Below, one piece after another: positions 53,771-62,489 of a DNA stretch of 64,000 nucleotides. Position 1 is the first letter of the stretch. Each line of letters opens with the position of its first letter. Origin of the DNA: Maridesulfovibrio sp. (GTDB lineage: Bacteria > Desulfobacterota > Desulfovibrionia > Desulfovibrionales > Desulfovibrionaceae); the NCBI RefSeq assembly GCF_963667685.1, contig NZ_OY763930.1:1036501-1100500 (forward strand), given 5' to 3'. Below the pieces are notes generated by a model. It was given only the letters and a program-made list of their open reading frames with translations. It was not told the origin of the DNA and did no database searches. The translations under genes were made by a program, and so were the position numbers.

Positions 53771-54235
53771 TTACCGTGCGATGTCAGCAAAAATTCCTCG
53801 TAACAAACCGGCTAAATCCTGTGGACTGAGTTCAATATCAAGCCCGCGCTTGCCGCCGCTGACGTATATTGTCTCGAAATCTTCTGCAGATGAATCAATT
53901 ACTGTTGGCAGAATTTTTTTCTGCCCCAGCGGACTTACTCCGCCGACAACATATCCGGTAGTACGCTCCACCAATTTAACGTCAGCCATGGCAATCTTCT
54001 TGACCTTCAATGCCTTGGCAAGAGCTTTGAGATCGAGCATTTTCATAACCGGAACCACAGCCACGAATAAATCGCGCCCACTCCCGGCAACAAGGGTTTT
54101 GAAAACGCGCGCCGGGTCTACTCCCAGTTTTTCCGCAGCTTCTTTGCCGTAGGCTTCGGCAGACGGGTCATGTTCGTATTCATGAACATTGAATTTAATC
54201 TTCTTTTTCTTGGCGATATTAATTGCAGGTGTCAT
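53771..54235 (-). CDS. ybaK: Cys-tRNA(Pro)/Cys-tRNA(Cys) deacylase YbaK
   Basis: A 154-residue trans-editing enzyme of the YbaK/EbsC family that hydrolyses mischarged Cys-tRNA(Pro). Markers are VFKTLVAGSGRDLFVAVVPV, the catalytic-lysine region KALKVKKIAMADVKL, and GYVVGGVSPLGQKKILPTVI with the conserved GGxSPxG. Full length. Only a weak ribosome site precedes ATG. Single gene, closed by the terminator at 53704. Confidence 0.93.
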   Translation of the reverse strand: MTPAINIAKKKKIKFNVHEYEHDPSAEAYGKEAAEKLGVDPARVFKTLVAGSGRDLFVAVVPVMKMLDLKALAKALKVKKIAMADVKLVERTTGYVVGGVSPLGQKKILPTVIDSSAEDFETIYVSGGKRGLDIELSPQDLAGLLRGIFADIAR

Positions 54236-54277
54236 GAGGACTTTTTACACAAGGAGTATCAGGATTGGCAAGAGTAC

Positions 54278-55075
54278 CTAGACCAAAATCTTATTGATAA
54301 ATCCCTGAGGGGTGATTTCGTCTAACCTCAGATTATAATGATCAGCCAGTTGAACAACCTGCGGAGCCAGTAGCCCGCACCGTTCTATCAAAAAACTATT
54401 ACTGAACAGGTCTGACACATTGCCGTCAAACCGCTTACTGCCATTTTCAAGGCAGATCGCGCGTGAGCAATTTTCAGCCACAAAGTCCATATCATGACTG
54501 ATTATCACAACTGTCCGTCCCTGCTCGCCGAGTTTTGATATCTCGCCCTCAAGCATGGATATTTCAAGGGGATCAAGCCCCGCTGTCGGTTCATCAAAAA
54601 CCACTATCCCGGTATCCATAGCCAGCACCGAAGCCATAACCAGCCGCTTGCGCTCGCTGAAACCCAGATCATGCGGATTGCGGTCCTTCCGGTCAAGCAG
54701 ACCGAATACAGATAAAAACTTCTCGACAAGCACACTTATACGCTCTGGCTCATATCCAAGATTTTCAGGCCCGAAGGCAACTTCATCCCAAACGGTGGCC
54801 TTACATATCTGATCATCCGGGTTCTGGAATAACATTGCAACTTTCCCGGCCAGAACAGAAACCTTCTCACCGACAGTTGCAACAGAATTCACCGAAACAG
54901 TTCCGCCCGTAGGCTTAAGCAAACCATTAAAATGGCGCACAAGAGTACTTTTGCCCGATCCGTTATGCCCGAGCAGCGCAACAGTTTCCCCCTGTTTCAG
55001 ACTAAATGAAATATTATTCAGCGCCAGCACTCCGCCGCTATAGCAGTAGGATAAATTAGAAACCTCAATGGTCAT
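54278..55075 (-). CDS. ecfA: ECF transporter ATPase, canonical Walker A, degenerate signature
   Basis: A 265-residue CbiO-type ATPase of an energy-coupling-factor importer. Walker A GHNGSGKST is intact, and Walker B with VVFDEPTAGLDP is intact. The ABC signature, normally LSGGQ, reads LGFSERKR. The start at ATG 55075 is chosen because AGGAG lies nine bases upstream; it overlaps the end of the preceding ATPase gene by 11 bases. Last gene of the ECF operon. Confidence 0.88.
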   Translation of the reverse strand: MTIEVSNLSYCYSGGVLALNNISFSLKQGETVALLGHNGSGKSTLVRHFNGLLKPTGGTVSVNSVATVGEKVSVLAGKVAMLFQNPDDQICKATVWDEVAFGPENLGYEPERISVLVEKFLSVFGLLDRKDRNPHDLGFSERKRLVMASVLAMDTGIVVFDEPTAGLDPLEISMLEGEISKLGEQGRTVVIISHDMDFVAENCSRAICLENGSKRFDGNVSDLFSNSFLIERCGLLAPQVVQLADHYNLRLDEITPQGFINKILV

Positions 55076-55931
55076 GCCTGATCTCCTGAGCAGCATCCAG
55101 CCCTGCCACGGTTCCGCTCAATGTAACGGCCTGTTTCCTGTCTTCTGCCCAGCAGCCATGGTCACGGGCGATCCCCGAAACCTTGGTGAAACGAGTCCAA
55201 TCCAGACCGATATCTTTAACTACAGGAGAAATAAGTACCTCAGAGGGCGGACCGTCCAGCACAATTCTACCTTCGTGCAGAGCCAGCACACGGTCTGCAT
55301 AATAGGCAATACTCTCCATGCGCTGTTCGACCAGCACAATGGTCGTTCCACTGCTGCGCAAGCCGTCCAGAATCTCGAAAACCTGTTTTGCAGCCAGAGG
55401 ATCAAGAAAAGTGGTCGGCTCATCAAGAACCAGCACCGGAGTTTCACAAGCCAGAGCAGCTGCAAGAACTACTTTTTGCAATTGTCCGCCTGAAAGGCAG
55501 TGCGGCGAACGATCCGCGAGGTCTGAAAGCCCGGTCAGAGCCAGAGCCTTTCCCACCCGGCTTATAATTTCTCTGCGTTCCACCCCCCTGTTCTCAAGGC
55601 TGAAACCAACCTCTTCGGCTATAGTGAAACGGATACCTGAAAGCTGCCGTTCCGGGTTCTGCATGACAAGGGACACCGATTCTGCCAGCTCCGCCAGCGG
55701 AGTCTCTGCCGTGTCCTTTTCGCAAACCCGGACACGCCCTTCAACTTGGCCATGATAAAGCTGGGGGACAGCTCCGCAAAGGGCATTGCAAATCGTCGAC
55801 CTGCCGCTATTGTTCGCCCCGATCAGTGCCACGAATTCACCTGCCCCGATTTTCAAATTCAAACCGCTTAGAGCAGGTCGCGCAGCAGTAGCGTAAGTGT
55901 AGGAAAAATTTTCAATCTCAATTAGGGACAT
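55065..55931 (-). CDS. ecfA: ECF transporter ATPase, degenerate Walker A, canonical signature
   Basis: A 288-residue CbiO-type ATPase. Its P-loop reads GANNSGRST, with Arg in place of the catalytic Lys and Asn in place of Gly; the codons (AAT, AGG) are clear in the sequence. The signature LSGGQLQK and Walker B VLVLDEPTTFLDP are intact. Together with its partner this gives one complete and one defective composite ATP site. It overlaps the T-component gene by 14 bases. Confidence 0.88.
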   Translation of the reverse strand: MSLIEIENFSYTYATAARPALSGLNLKIGAGEFVALIGANNSGRSTICNALCGAVPQLYHGQVEGRVRVCEKDTAETPLAELAESVSLVMQNPERQLSGIRFTIAEEVGFSLENRGVERREIISRVGKALALTGLSDLADRSPHCLSGGQLQKVVLAAALACETPVLVLDEPTTFLDPLAAKQVFEILDGLRSSGTTIVLVEQRMESIAYYADRVLALHEGRIVLDGPPSEVLISPVVKDIGLDWTRFTKVSGIARDHGCWAEDRKQAVTLSGTVAGLDAAQEIRHDH

Positions 55932-56715
55932 AGCGGTACAATATTGTTTTATAGATCAGAAGCAAAACGCAAACCAGTATCATCAGCACTCTTGCAATTC
56001 GCTGACCTGCTGAATCTTGAACGATGCGCATGGAAGTACGCGGACATCTGGAACGGAAGCCCCGCAACTCCAAAGCTATGGCCCTTTGCTCAATCTCGGA
56101 AAAGGCTCCCAGAATCAGAGGAGATATCAAAGGCGCAATAGATTTGGCCCTGTTCAGAAGCCCTCCCTCCGAATCAAGACCACGAGACCTTTGCGCATCC
56201 TGAATGGTCTTAACCCTCGCCCGCATAGCCGGAAGCATGAGCAAGGGACTTCCGCAGACATAAGCCAGCGAAGAAGGCATTCCGGACTGAATCAGAGAAG
56301 TAATCAGATCAGCCGGATCAGTAGTAAAAACAAAGAGCAGAGACATGCTCAAAATCGCCGCTAACTGCAAAAGCACAATTCCCGCGAAATGCAGCCCTTC
56401 AAGGTATAAGGATATCCCGTGATATGTGGCCAGAACGGTCTGGTTGCCGGGATAAAGCAGCCCGTGAATAGGGATCATAAACAGGGCAATGGGAAGAAGA
56501 GTAGCGAAGAGGAATTTCCAGACACGAACGGCGACACCCGCCCAAATTGCCAGAACCGAGCTCAGGACCCAAAATCCAACATCAGGCCAGATACCACCGG
56601 GAGCACAATAAACCGCCACCCCCGTAAGCAGCACAAGTGCAAGCTTGCTCAGGGGGTGGACGGAGTGGATACTTGATTTCCCTGCGCAAAACAGGGATAC
56701 ATTTGCAGTCTGCAA
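55918..56715 (-). CDS. ecfT: ECF transporter transmembrane T component (CbiQ-like)
   Basis: A 265-residue integral membrane protein with about five helices and the two coupling motifs of EcfT (DAQRSRGLDSEGG and IALELRGFRSRCP, both with the Ala-Arg-Gly type core) that contact the ATPases. A longer frame from ATG 56793 would overlap the S-component gene by 67 bases. A TTG at 56715 with AAGG upstream, 11 bases after the S-component stop, is preferred, but this start is uncertain. Confidence 0.8.
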   Translation of the reverse strand: MQTANVSLFCAGKSSIHSVHPLSKLALVLLTGVAVYCAPGGIWPDVGFWVLSSVLAIWAGVAVRVWKFLFATLLPIALFMIPIHGLLYPGNQTVLATYHGISLYLEGLHFAGIVLLQLAAILSMSLLFVFTTDPADLITSLIQSGMPSSLAYVCGSPLLMLPAMRARVKTIQDAQRSRGLDSEGGLLNRAKSIAPLISPLILGAFSEIEQRAIALELRGFRSRCPRTSMRIVQDSAGQRIARVLMILVCVLLLIYKTILYRYVPN

Positions 56716-56726
56716 AGAACTTGACC

Positions 56727-57317
56727 TTAGGCCTTGGACAACATAGGAAAACGGGCTGCAGCCCTTTCGGGCAACCCTTTCACAATTCCCCATACCAAGA
56801 CGGCTGTGACGACTTTATCAATAACATTTGCCGTAAACACGGTAACTACCACGGACCCGAAAAGATCACGGCCAAGTGCCAGCAGGTAAGCCATAGCGAA
56901 ATCAGCACCACTTCCGGTAACTCCGCCGAACATGTAAAGGCGGATAGGAACGGCAACCACGGAGTTGAAAACTGTAATTATCAAACCGGCGAGAATGGCA
57001 GTCCACCAGTTTTTGAACATACCCATTCTTGCGCAATATCCTGCGGCAATACCGATAACCATGGCAACAGGAGAAAAAGCAGCAGCAACCGGGGATGAAA
57101 TAACACCCCAGATCAGGTTTGTAACAAGCCCTGCAAGTCCGCCAGCCCATGGTCCGGCAAGCACTGCCACCAGCACTGTTCCTATGGAATCGAGAAAAAT
57201 AGGAAGTTTAAGAAGTGAAACAAGCTGGCCCACAGCGATATTGATAACAATTGCCACCGCTATCAACACCCATGTAAATGTTGTGAAATCTTTTTTGAAT
57301 TCTGAACTGATACCCAT
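56727..57317 (-). CDS. ECF transporter substrate-binding S component
   Basis: A 196-residue membrane protein with five or six helices, Gly/Ala rich (PIFLDSIGTVLVAVLAGPWA, GGLAGLVTNLIWGVI), typical of S components. Substrate not assignable: it matches neither the His-rich CbiM/NikM pattern nor the biotin BioY pattern. The ATG at 57317 is chosen with AGGAG nine bases upstream; a GTG at 57326 would lie on top of the ribosome site. It sits between the DUF296 gene and ecfT. Confidence 0.8.
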   Translation of the reverse strand: MGISSEFKKDFTTFTWVLIAVAIVINIAVGQLVSLLKLPIFLDSIGTVLVAVLAGPWAGGLAGLVTNLIWGVISSPVAAAFSPVAMVIGIAAGYCARMGMFKNWWTAILAGLIITVFNSVVAVPIRLYMFGGVTGSGADFAMAYLLALGRDLFGSVVVTVFTANVIDKVVTAVLVWGIVKGLPERAAARFPMLSKA

Positions 57318-57340
57318 CCCACTCACTCCTTGCTACTTGT

Positions 57341-57733
57341 TTATGATTTGATTTCCAGTTCCGGATACCCGGTATCTGGATCAAATGTTCTAAGAAAAGA
57401 ATACTCTGGAAAAACACCCAGCACGATTTCAGCGGTTGTGTATATTCTGCTGCCTTCCAGCAGGTGCGCCCCGATGGTTTTCCCTTCTCCGTCTGAAATG
57501 GCTATATGAAAATGGGAGCCGTGCCGGGAAAGCACCCCGGTCAGGGATACTATCTCGAAATGCCCGGTCAGCTCAGTGCTCCGGGACTGATTGGCAAAAC
57601 GCAGCACCGCATGGGTCAGACTCCCTACACAGGTCAGCACACATGCTGCTTCTATTCCCTGCTCCTGCACGACTTTTTCCAGCTCCAGCAGAAGATCCTG
57701 CCCCGGTTTCAGCCTGAGTGCCAATGACTCCAT
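57341..57733 (-). CDS. DUF296/PPC-domain protein
   Basis: A 130-residue protein with the plant-and-prokaryote-conserved domain: CVLTCVGSLTHAVLRFANQS, FEIVSLTGVLSRHGSHFHIA, GAHLLEGSRIYTTAEIVLG. The His residues in GSHFHIAI often bind a metal in structures of this family. Role unknown; some members bind DNA. It is the first gene of the ECF operon and could be a regulator or accessory for the imported compound. The ATG at 57733 is chosen with GGAG ten bases upstream. Confidence 0.85.
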   Translation of the reverse strand: MESLALRLKPGQDLLLELEKVVQEQGIEAACVLTCVGSLTHAVLRFANQSRSTELTGHFEIVSLTGVLSRHGSHFHIAISDGEGKTIGAHLLEGSRIYTTAEIVLGVFPEYSFLRTFDPDTGYPELEIKS

Positions 57734-57939
57734 ATTAACAACTCCATTCCTTTTAAGATTGAGCATTTCTTTTAAGGAGCAATAAATACATCACCATATC
57801 AAATACATCCAATCGGAAATGGAAATCCACTACAGCCTCTGATATCCGAAAAAACAATATTTGAGAAAGATCTTTGTTTCATATCCACACAAACAATTAT
57901 ATTATAACACTTCCCATAATCTTAAATCCCGGCAAACAG

Positions 57940-57973
57940 AAGCGTCCCGCAGAATTTATTCTGCGGGACGCTT
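57940..57973. terminator. Intrinsic terminator after thioesterase gene
   Basis: AAGCGTCCCGCAGAA / TTCTGCGGGACGCTT perfect stem with a 4-base loop. The T run is better on the plus strand, but the only gene ending here is on the minus strand. Confidence 0.75.
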
Positions 57974-57991
57974 TTTAATTCGACCATTTTT

Positions 57992-58414
57992 TCACTCACG
58001 CCTTAGCACCATTAAAGTAGCACTGCTGCGCGAAATATCTTTCGCATGATCATCACGGACAACGGTATCCACAATGATCAATGTCCGGCCACGCTTGAAG
58101 ACTGTTGCTTCCGCAGTGAGCCGCCCCTTGGAAGCTGTAGCCAGAAAATTATTTTTCAACTCCACGGTCACCATATCCTCACCGGAATTAAGGGTGGTCA
58201 TCACCGCGTGAGCAGCTGTTTCGCTGGAAAGGGCAATGGACAGCCCGCCCTGAATATTACCAGCCCCTTGTATAAATTCGGGTCTGATTTCCATGCTCAT
58301 CCGGGCATAGCCCTCACGGATTTCTTCTGCCCTGATTCCCATAAAATCCAAAAAAGGATTATCAACCGGATTGCCTTCGGTCAGATTCTTCATATACGAC
58401 TCATAATCCGACAT
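57992..58414 (-). CDS. PaaI-type hotdog thioesterase
   Basis: A 140-residue acyl-CoA thioesterase-like protein. The hotdog helix IQGGLSIALSSETAAHAVMT follows the strand ARMSMEIRPEFIQGAGNIQG; Asn in GNIQGG and the acidic residue in SSETAAH match the 4HBT catalytic layout. Substrate unknown. AGGAG ribosome site. Single gene. Confidence 0.85.
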   Translation of the reverse strand: MSDYESYMKNLTEGNPVDNPFLDFMGIRAEEIREGYARMSMEIRPEFIQGAGNIQGGLSIALSSETAAHAVMTTLNSGEDMVTVELKNNFLATASKGRLTAEATVFKRGRTLIIVDTVVRDDHAKDISRSSATLMVLRRE

Positions 58415-58565
58415 TTGAAACTCCTGTTCTGCGATAAAATAATGTCAGCACTTTTATCAGCAACAACATTCAAAACGCAACCACATCATGTCCCGCACAG
58501 CCCGCTGTAGTCTGAAATTCCGAAAGAAACTTCATCTAAATCATAATATGCATCACCAAAGCGAG

Positions 58566-58605
58566 AAAATGCCCTGCAGATCTTCACAGATCTACAGGGC
58601 ATTTT
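58566..58605 (-). terminator. Intrinsic terminator after yitT-like gene
   Basis: AATGCCCTG.AGATC / GATCT.CAGGGCATT stem, then TTTTC on the minus strand. Confidence 0.85.
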
Positions 58606-58627
58606 AAAGGCAAATACCTGAATCTTT

Positions 58628-59491
58628 CTAATAGGCTTTACGTTTATTGATATTTTGCCCGATCACGCTGAAGGTATTCTCGACGACAAAGATCGCTTCA
58701 GGGTCAATATCGAAAACCACCTGTTCCAGAGACCGCAGACGCAAATTGTCAGTAATAGAATAAACCATGTCTATCGGTTCACCGGAGAACCCACCCCTAC
58801 CGGGAATAAGCGTGGCATGCATGTTCCTTTTGCGGGTCAGCTCATGCACAATTATTTCCGCTTTGCGGGAAATTACGCGAACGGCTTTGCGCTGGTTGAA
58901 CAGGGAAAGAACATACTCGGTGACAACTGAGCTGATGAAAAGCATAAGCAGCGAAGCTATAATCTTGTCCGGTGTATAGCGGCTGAGGGCGAAAGTCATG
59001 ACCGCAGCATTAATTATAAAGTAAAAAGCACCGAATCTGACTCCGTAACGCTGGTTGAGAATGACCGCGACAACATCAAGTCCTCCGCCACCGCCGTAAG
59101 TCCTCAATATCATGCCGCACCCGGCCCCCATCACAGCACCAGAAGCAATGGCCGCATACATTTCATTGCGAATACCAAGATCAAGGTGAACATAGGATGT
59201 CATCACTGTCACCAGTCCCATGGTCAGCAAATTCAAGAAAAAAAATCTGCGGCTGACCCCTTTCCATGCCAGCAGGAACAGAGGGATGTTCAAAAGCAAA
59301 TACCACCGGGATAATGAATATTCCGGTGATATCTTCTGTATGACAACAGCGAGACCGTAAAGGGCTCCGGGAACAAAATTCTGATGTGCGGCGATGCCGT
59401 TGTACCCGACAATGAAAACAAAGGCTCCCGCAGCCATAAGAAAAATATTCCAGGCAAGGGAGTCACTGATTTTTCTGATTCTTTTATCCAT
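58628..59491 (-). CDS. YitT-family (DUF161/DUF2179) membrane protein
   Basis: A 287-residue protein with five or six membrane helices (residues ~15-200), the GGGGLDVVAVILNQRYG repeat-like motif of the family, and a C-terminal soluble DUF2179 domain (GGFSGEPIDMVYSITDNLRL). Function unknown. Its start overlaps the end of the EamA gene by 8 bases, so it is the second gene of a two-gene unit driven from the sigma-54-type promoter near 60785. Confidence 0.88.
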   Translation of the reverse strand: MDKRIRKISDSLAWNIFLMAAGAFVFIVGYNGIAAHQNFVPGALYGLAVVIQKISPEYSLSRWYLLLNIPLFLLAWKGVSRRFFFLNLLTMGLVTVMTSYVHLDLGIRNEMYAAIASGAVMGAGCGMILRTYGGGGGLDVVAVILNQRYGVRFGAFYFIINAAVMTFALSRYTPDKIIASLLMLFISSVVTEYVLSLFNQRKAVRVISRKAEIIVHELTRKRNMHATLIPGRGGFSGEPIDMVYSITDNLRLRSLEQVVFDIDPEAIFVVENTFSVIGQNINKRKAY

Positions 59492-60428
59492 AATTATGAA
59501 CCTTGCGCCTCATAAACTTTAACGTTCCGCCATAAAGGGCAAAAATGATCCCGGAAAGAATAACCAATCCACTGAAAATCTGGTTCATGTTTACCGGTTC
59601 GTGGATTGCAAACCAGGCAACGACAGCGCTGGCAGGAGGCAGTGTGTAATAGAAAAGTGCTGTCTTTGATGCTCCGATAGCTTCCACCGCCATGTTCCAA
59701 AAAAGGTAACAGAGAATGGATGCAAACACGGAAAGATATATCAGGGAAATGGCCAGATTGTAAGTCAATTCAGGCATCACAATCTGTCCGCCTGTTTCCC
59801 ATAGGTAGAGGGGAACAATGTACAGGGTACCGAAAAAACAGCAGGACATAAGCAGGGTTGTCTGACTGATCTTTCCGGCCACTTTGTTTACCACGGAGTT
59901 ATAAACAGCAGACATCATGGCCGTGCACAGGATAAGCAGGTCTCCTTTAGCAAAACTCATATTCAACAGGGCGCTGAGACTGCCGTCAGTTACTAACAGG
60001 GCAACACCGAAAGTGCTGACGGCAATCCCCGCATACATGCTCGGCTTGAGTTTTTCCTTCATAAAAAATTGCGCAATCAATGCTGTCAAAAGGGGAGACA
60101 GAGTGGAGATGAGAGACATATTCAAAGCTTCAGAGGTATGGCCTGCGATAAATATAAGGGTATCGTAGAGGGAAATACCGCAAAGGGCGATAACTGAAAG
60201 TTCTCTCCAGTACCGGACCACCAGATGGCGTTCTCTTATGAATGATTTAAGCCCGAAAGGCAGGAAAACTAATGTGGCTAACACCCAGCGCATAAGGTTC
60301 AGAGTCGCCGGATCGATCGTCCCGGCCAGCCCCCGGGCAGCCACAAAGTTGCCGCTCCAGTTTAAAATAGCTATAATAATAAATAGATATCCGGCTTTCT
60401 CAGTCTTTTTAAATTCATTCCACTTCAT
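59484..60428 (-). CDS. EamA/DMT-superfamily transporter
   Basis: A 314-residue inner-membrane protein with ten helices in two EamA repeats (AARGLAGTIDPATLNLMRWV in the first; AVEAIGASKTALFYYTLPPA in the second). Members export amino acids or other metabolites. It has an AGGAG ribosome site. First gene of the EamA-yitT unit, with a ~340-base leader ending in a GGCCTGCCC/GGGCAGGCC hairpin at 60454-60480. Confidence 0.9.
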   Translation of the reverse strand: MKWNEFKKTEKAGYLFIIIAILNWSGNFVAARGLAGTIDPATLNLMRWVLATLVFLPFGLKSFIRERHLVVRYWRELSVIALCGISLYDTLIFIAGHTSEALNMSLISTLSPLLTALIAQFFMKEKLKPSMYAGIAVSTFGVALLVTDGSLSALLNMSFAKGDLLILCTAMMSAVYNSVVNKVAGKISQTTLLMSCCFFGTLYIVPLYLWETGGQIVMPELTYNLAISLIYLSVFASILCYLFWNMAVEAIGASKTALFYYTLPPASAVVAWFAIHEPVNMNQIFSGLVILSGIIFALYGGTLKFMRRKVHNYG

Positions 60429-60453
60429 AATCCAGCTCCTGTAATATATAAAT

Positions 60454-60480
60454 GGCCTGCCCGTAGTTGCGGGGCAGGCC
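60454..60480 (-). other. Leader hairpin before EamA gene
   Basis: GGCCTGCCC / GGGCAGGCC with a 9-base loop, 26 bases before the ATG and directly upstream of the ribosome-site region. No U tract. Confidence 0.6.
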
Positions 60481-60778
60481 TAAACCTCTTTGTTGGGAAA
60501 TATGCCGATAGGAAATTTCCGTACGTCAAGGGTGTCGGTTCAAATATCTCGGTTACCGGACAAGCTCATGGAAACCCGGATTTAAACGCCGATACTAATG
60601 GCGGAATCCAGCTTTATTTGCGTGTAGAAAGCGGGCATGGGGAAACTGCAGCCAAAGAGACCTGTAAATCCTGCAGCACTCCGAAACGTTCACCGGGCTT
60701 TCCAAGAGCTTTTCACTCGATATAAAGGCGCTAGCCTCATAATCAATAAAAACCGGTAGCACAATCATTCTCTGTAAA

Positions 60779-60793
60779 GCATATGTTGTGCCA
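60779..60793 (-). promoter_or_regulatory. Sigma-54-type promoter of EamA-yitT unit
   Basis: On the minus strand TGGCAC-AACAT-ATGC: GG and GC are separated by 10 bases as required, with one mismatch to TTGC. Transcription would start ~335 bases before the EamA ATG. Confidence 0.65.
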
Positions 60794-60858
60794 TAAACAT
60801 AACTACCCGATTTTATAATATATTTACTAAAATAAAGATAAAAAGCTAACCACCAACA

Positions 60859-60872
60859 CGACAGATATGTCG
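60859..60872. promoter_or_regulatory. Palindromic candidate activator site 1
   Basis: CGACA-GATA-TGTCG, centred about 100 bases upstream of the predicted transcription start. The GACA-N4-TGTC core recurs at 60930-60941 and 62490-62501. Confidence 0.55.
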
Positions 60873-60924
60873 CTACACAGATCTAAAACACCTATAAACA
60901 CATGTTTTAAAACAATAAAATAAA

Positions 60925-60963
60925 AAAGCGACAAAAGTGTCACTATAGAAACTTTTGTCGCTT
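60925..60963 (-). terminator. Intrinsic terminator after sigma-54 activator
   Basis: AAGCGACAAAAGT / ACTTTTGTCGCTT with a T run on the minus strand. The stem contains a GCGACA-AAAG-TGTCAC sequence resembling the activator palindrome. Confidence 0.88.
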
Positions 60964-60993
60964 AAGGTAACGATATATGTGAAGTTTATCTGT

Positions 60994-62463
60994 TTATAAT
61001 CCGTACTTCTTCAATTTGCGCTGCATGGTACGCATATTAAGACCCAGCTCGGAAGCTGTGATCCCTCTTTTCCAGTGGTTACGTTCAAGGGCCTTCAGCA
61101 GAATATGACGCTCAAAGGCATCGACCGATTCGCCAAAAGTTGCACCTGGGCCGACTAGACTCATAGCCTCACTGACATCACTTCTCCCCTCGTGAGGATG
61201 AATCCCCAAATCACTGAATACCATCTCACCGAAGGTCAGGTAACGCTCAAGAACGTTCTGCAATTCACGCACGTTACCTGGCCAGTCATGGCTGTCCATG
61301 GCGGCCCGAATCTTTCCGGGAATACGCGGTAGAGAATCCGTGCGCCCAAGGTAACGGGATACAAATTCATTTATCAGCAGCGGTAAATCTTCGATCCTTT
61401 CCCGAAGAGGGGGAACATGGATGGGCAGGACATGCAAACGGAAAAAAAAGTCTGAACGCATCAATCCCTGCCGGACCAGTTCGCTGAGATCCCGGTTGGT
61501 GGCTGCAATCAACCTGAAATTGGAAGAACGTGGATCTGTTCCGCCCACCGGAGTATAAAGCCTGCTCTCAAGAGCACGCAGCAGCTTAACCTGCAAAGCC
61601 AGATCAATCTCGCCGACTTCATCAAGAAACAGAGTACCACCGTCAGCTGCGGCCAGATACCCCTGACGGTCTGACGTGGCTCCGGAGAATGCCCCTTTCA
61701 CATGTCCGAAAAATTCACTCTCCATCAGGTTGGAAGGAATTGCTCCGCAGTTTACCGGTATATATGCTCCTTTCGATCCGCTTTGCTCATGAATGGTCTG
61801 GGCGACAAGATCCTTACCCGTTCCTGTTTCACCAAAAATAATCACGTTGGAATCACGCTTAGCGGCCTTCATAATCAGCTTGAAAACCTCACGCATGCCA
61901 TTACTTTTGCCGATAATGCTACCGAACTTGAAACGGTCCTCAAATGTGCCGCGCAAACGCTGATTTTCTTGTAGCAACTCATATTCACGCAATTTCTGGG
62001 CACTCACATCGACCATGATTCCTTCAAGATAAATGGGAATTCCCTCTTCATCATAAAGGCACTCACCCTGATCCCATATCCACTTCTGACGGTCTGAATC
62101 GAGACAGACGCGATATAGAAGTTTATACGGACGGCGGCTCTGGATTGCGGCATCCTGCTCTGTACGCATAGATCTGAGGTCGTCAGGATGGGCCAGAGTT
62201 TCCATCACGTTGGTTTCCTGATCTGTGAAAAACTCCGGAACTACACCAAAAAGCTCATTGCACCCCTTACTGACAAAAACAAGAGTCGGGTTCCAATTTT
62301 CATCCAGTTTACAGCGGTAAACCATACCCGGAAGGTTGTTGAAAAGCCTGGTCAACTGAAGCTTGCTTTCCTTCAACTCTTTTGCGGTTTCCTTGAAAGA
62401 CTTGACCTGCTCCTCGAGGATGCGGCATTTCTCGAAAAGATCATCATATGTAGGTTTAGACAT
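60994..62463 (-). CDS. PAS-domain sigma-54-dependent activator
   Basis: A 489-residue activator. A coiled-coil start, a PAS/PAC domain (~35-160, ending IMVDVSAQKLREYELL), AAA+ with Walker A GETGTGKDLVAQ, and a GAFSGA version of the sigma-54-contact loop (Thr to Ser). The Fis-type HTH is at the end (KRGITASELGLNMRTMQRKL). The start is ATG 62463, with GGAGG upstream; an ATG eight codons earlier would place that site inside the gene. Probable regulator of the EamA-yitT unit and of itself. Confidence 0.9.
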   Translation of the reverse strand: MSKPTYDDLFEKCRILEEQVKSFKETAKELKESKLQLTRLFNNLPGMVYRCKLDENWNPTLVFVSKGCNELFGVVPEFFTDQETNVMETLAHPDDLRSMRTEQDAAIQSRRPYKLLYRVCLDSDRQKWIWDQGECLYDEEGIPIYLEGIMVDVSAQKLREYELLQENQRLRGTFEDRFKFGSIIGKSNGMREVFKLIMKAAKRDSNVIIFGETGTGKDLVAQTIHEQSGSKGAYIPVNCGAIPSNLMESEFFGHVKGAFSGATSDRQGYLAAADGGTLFLDEVGEIDLALQVKLLRALESRLYTPVGGTDPRSSNFRLIAATNRDLSELVRQGLMRSDFFFRLHVLPIHVPPLRERIEDLPLLINEFVSRYLGRTDSLPRIPGKIRAAMDSHDWPGNVRELQNVLERYLTFGEMVFSDLGIHPHEGRSDVSEAMSLVGPGATFGESVDAFERHILLKALERNHWKRGITASELGLNMRTMQRKLKKYGL

Positions 62464-62489
62464 TCTCCCTTCCTCCTGCAAAGACATGC

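Larger units (their letters stand above)
60429..60993. other. Regulatory region and long leader upstream of EamA gene
   Basis: 565 bases without a called gene. From right to left: terminator of the sigma-54 activator (60925-60963), palindromes at 60930-60941 and 60859-60872, a sigma-54-type promoter (60779-60793) and a long leader with a 9-bp hairpin near the EamA start. A plus-strand frame open from at least 60480 to the TAA at 60723 has no start codon (see findings). Confidence 0.6.
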
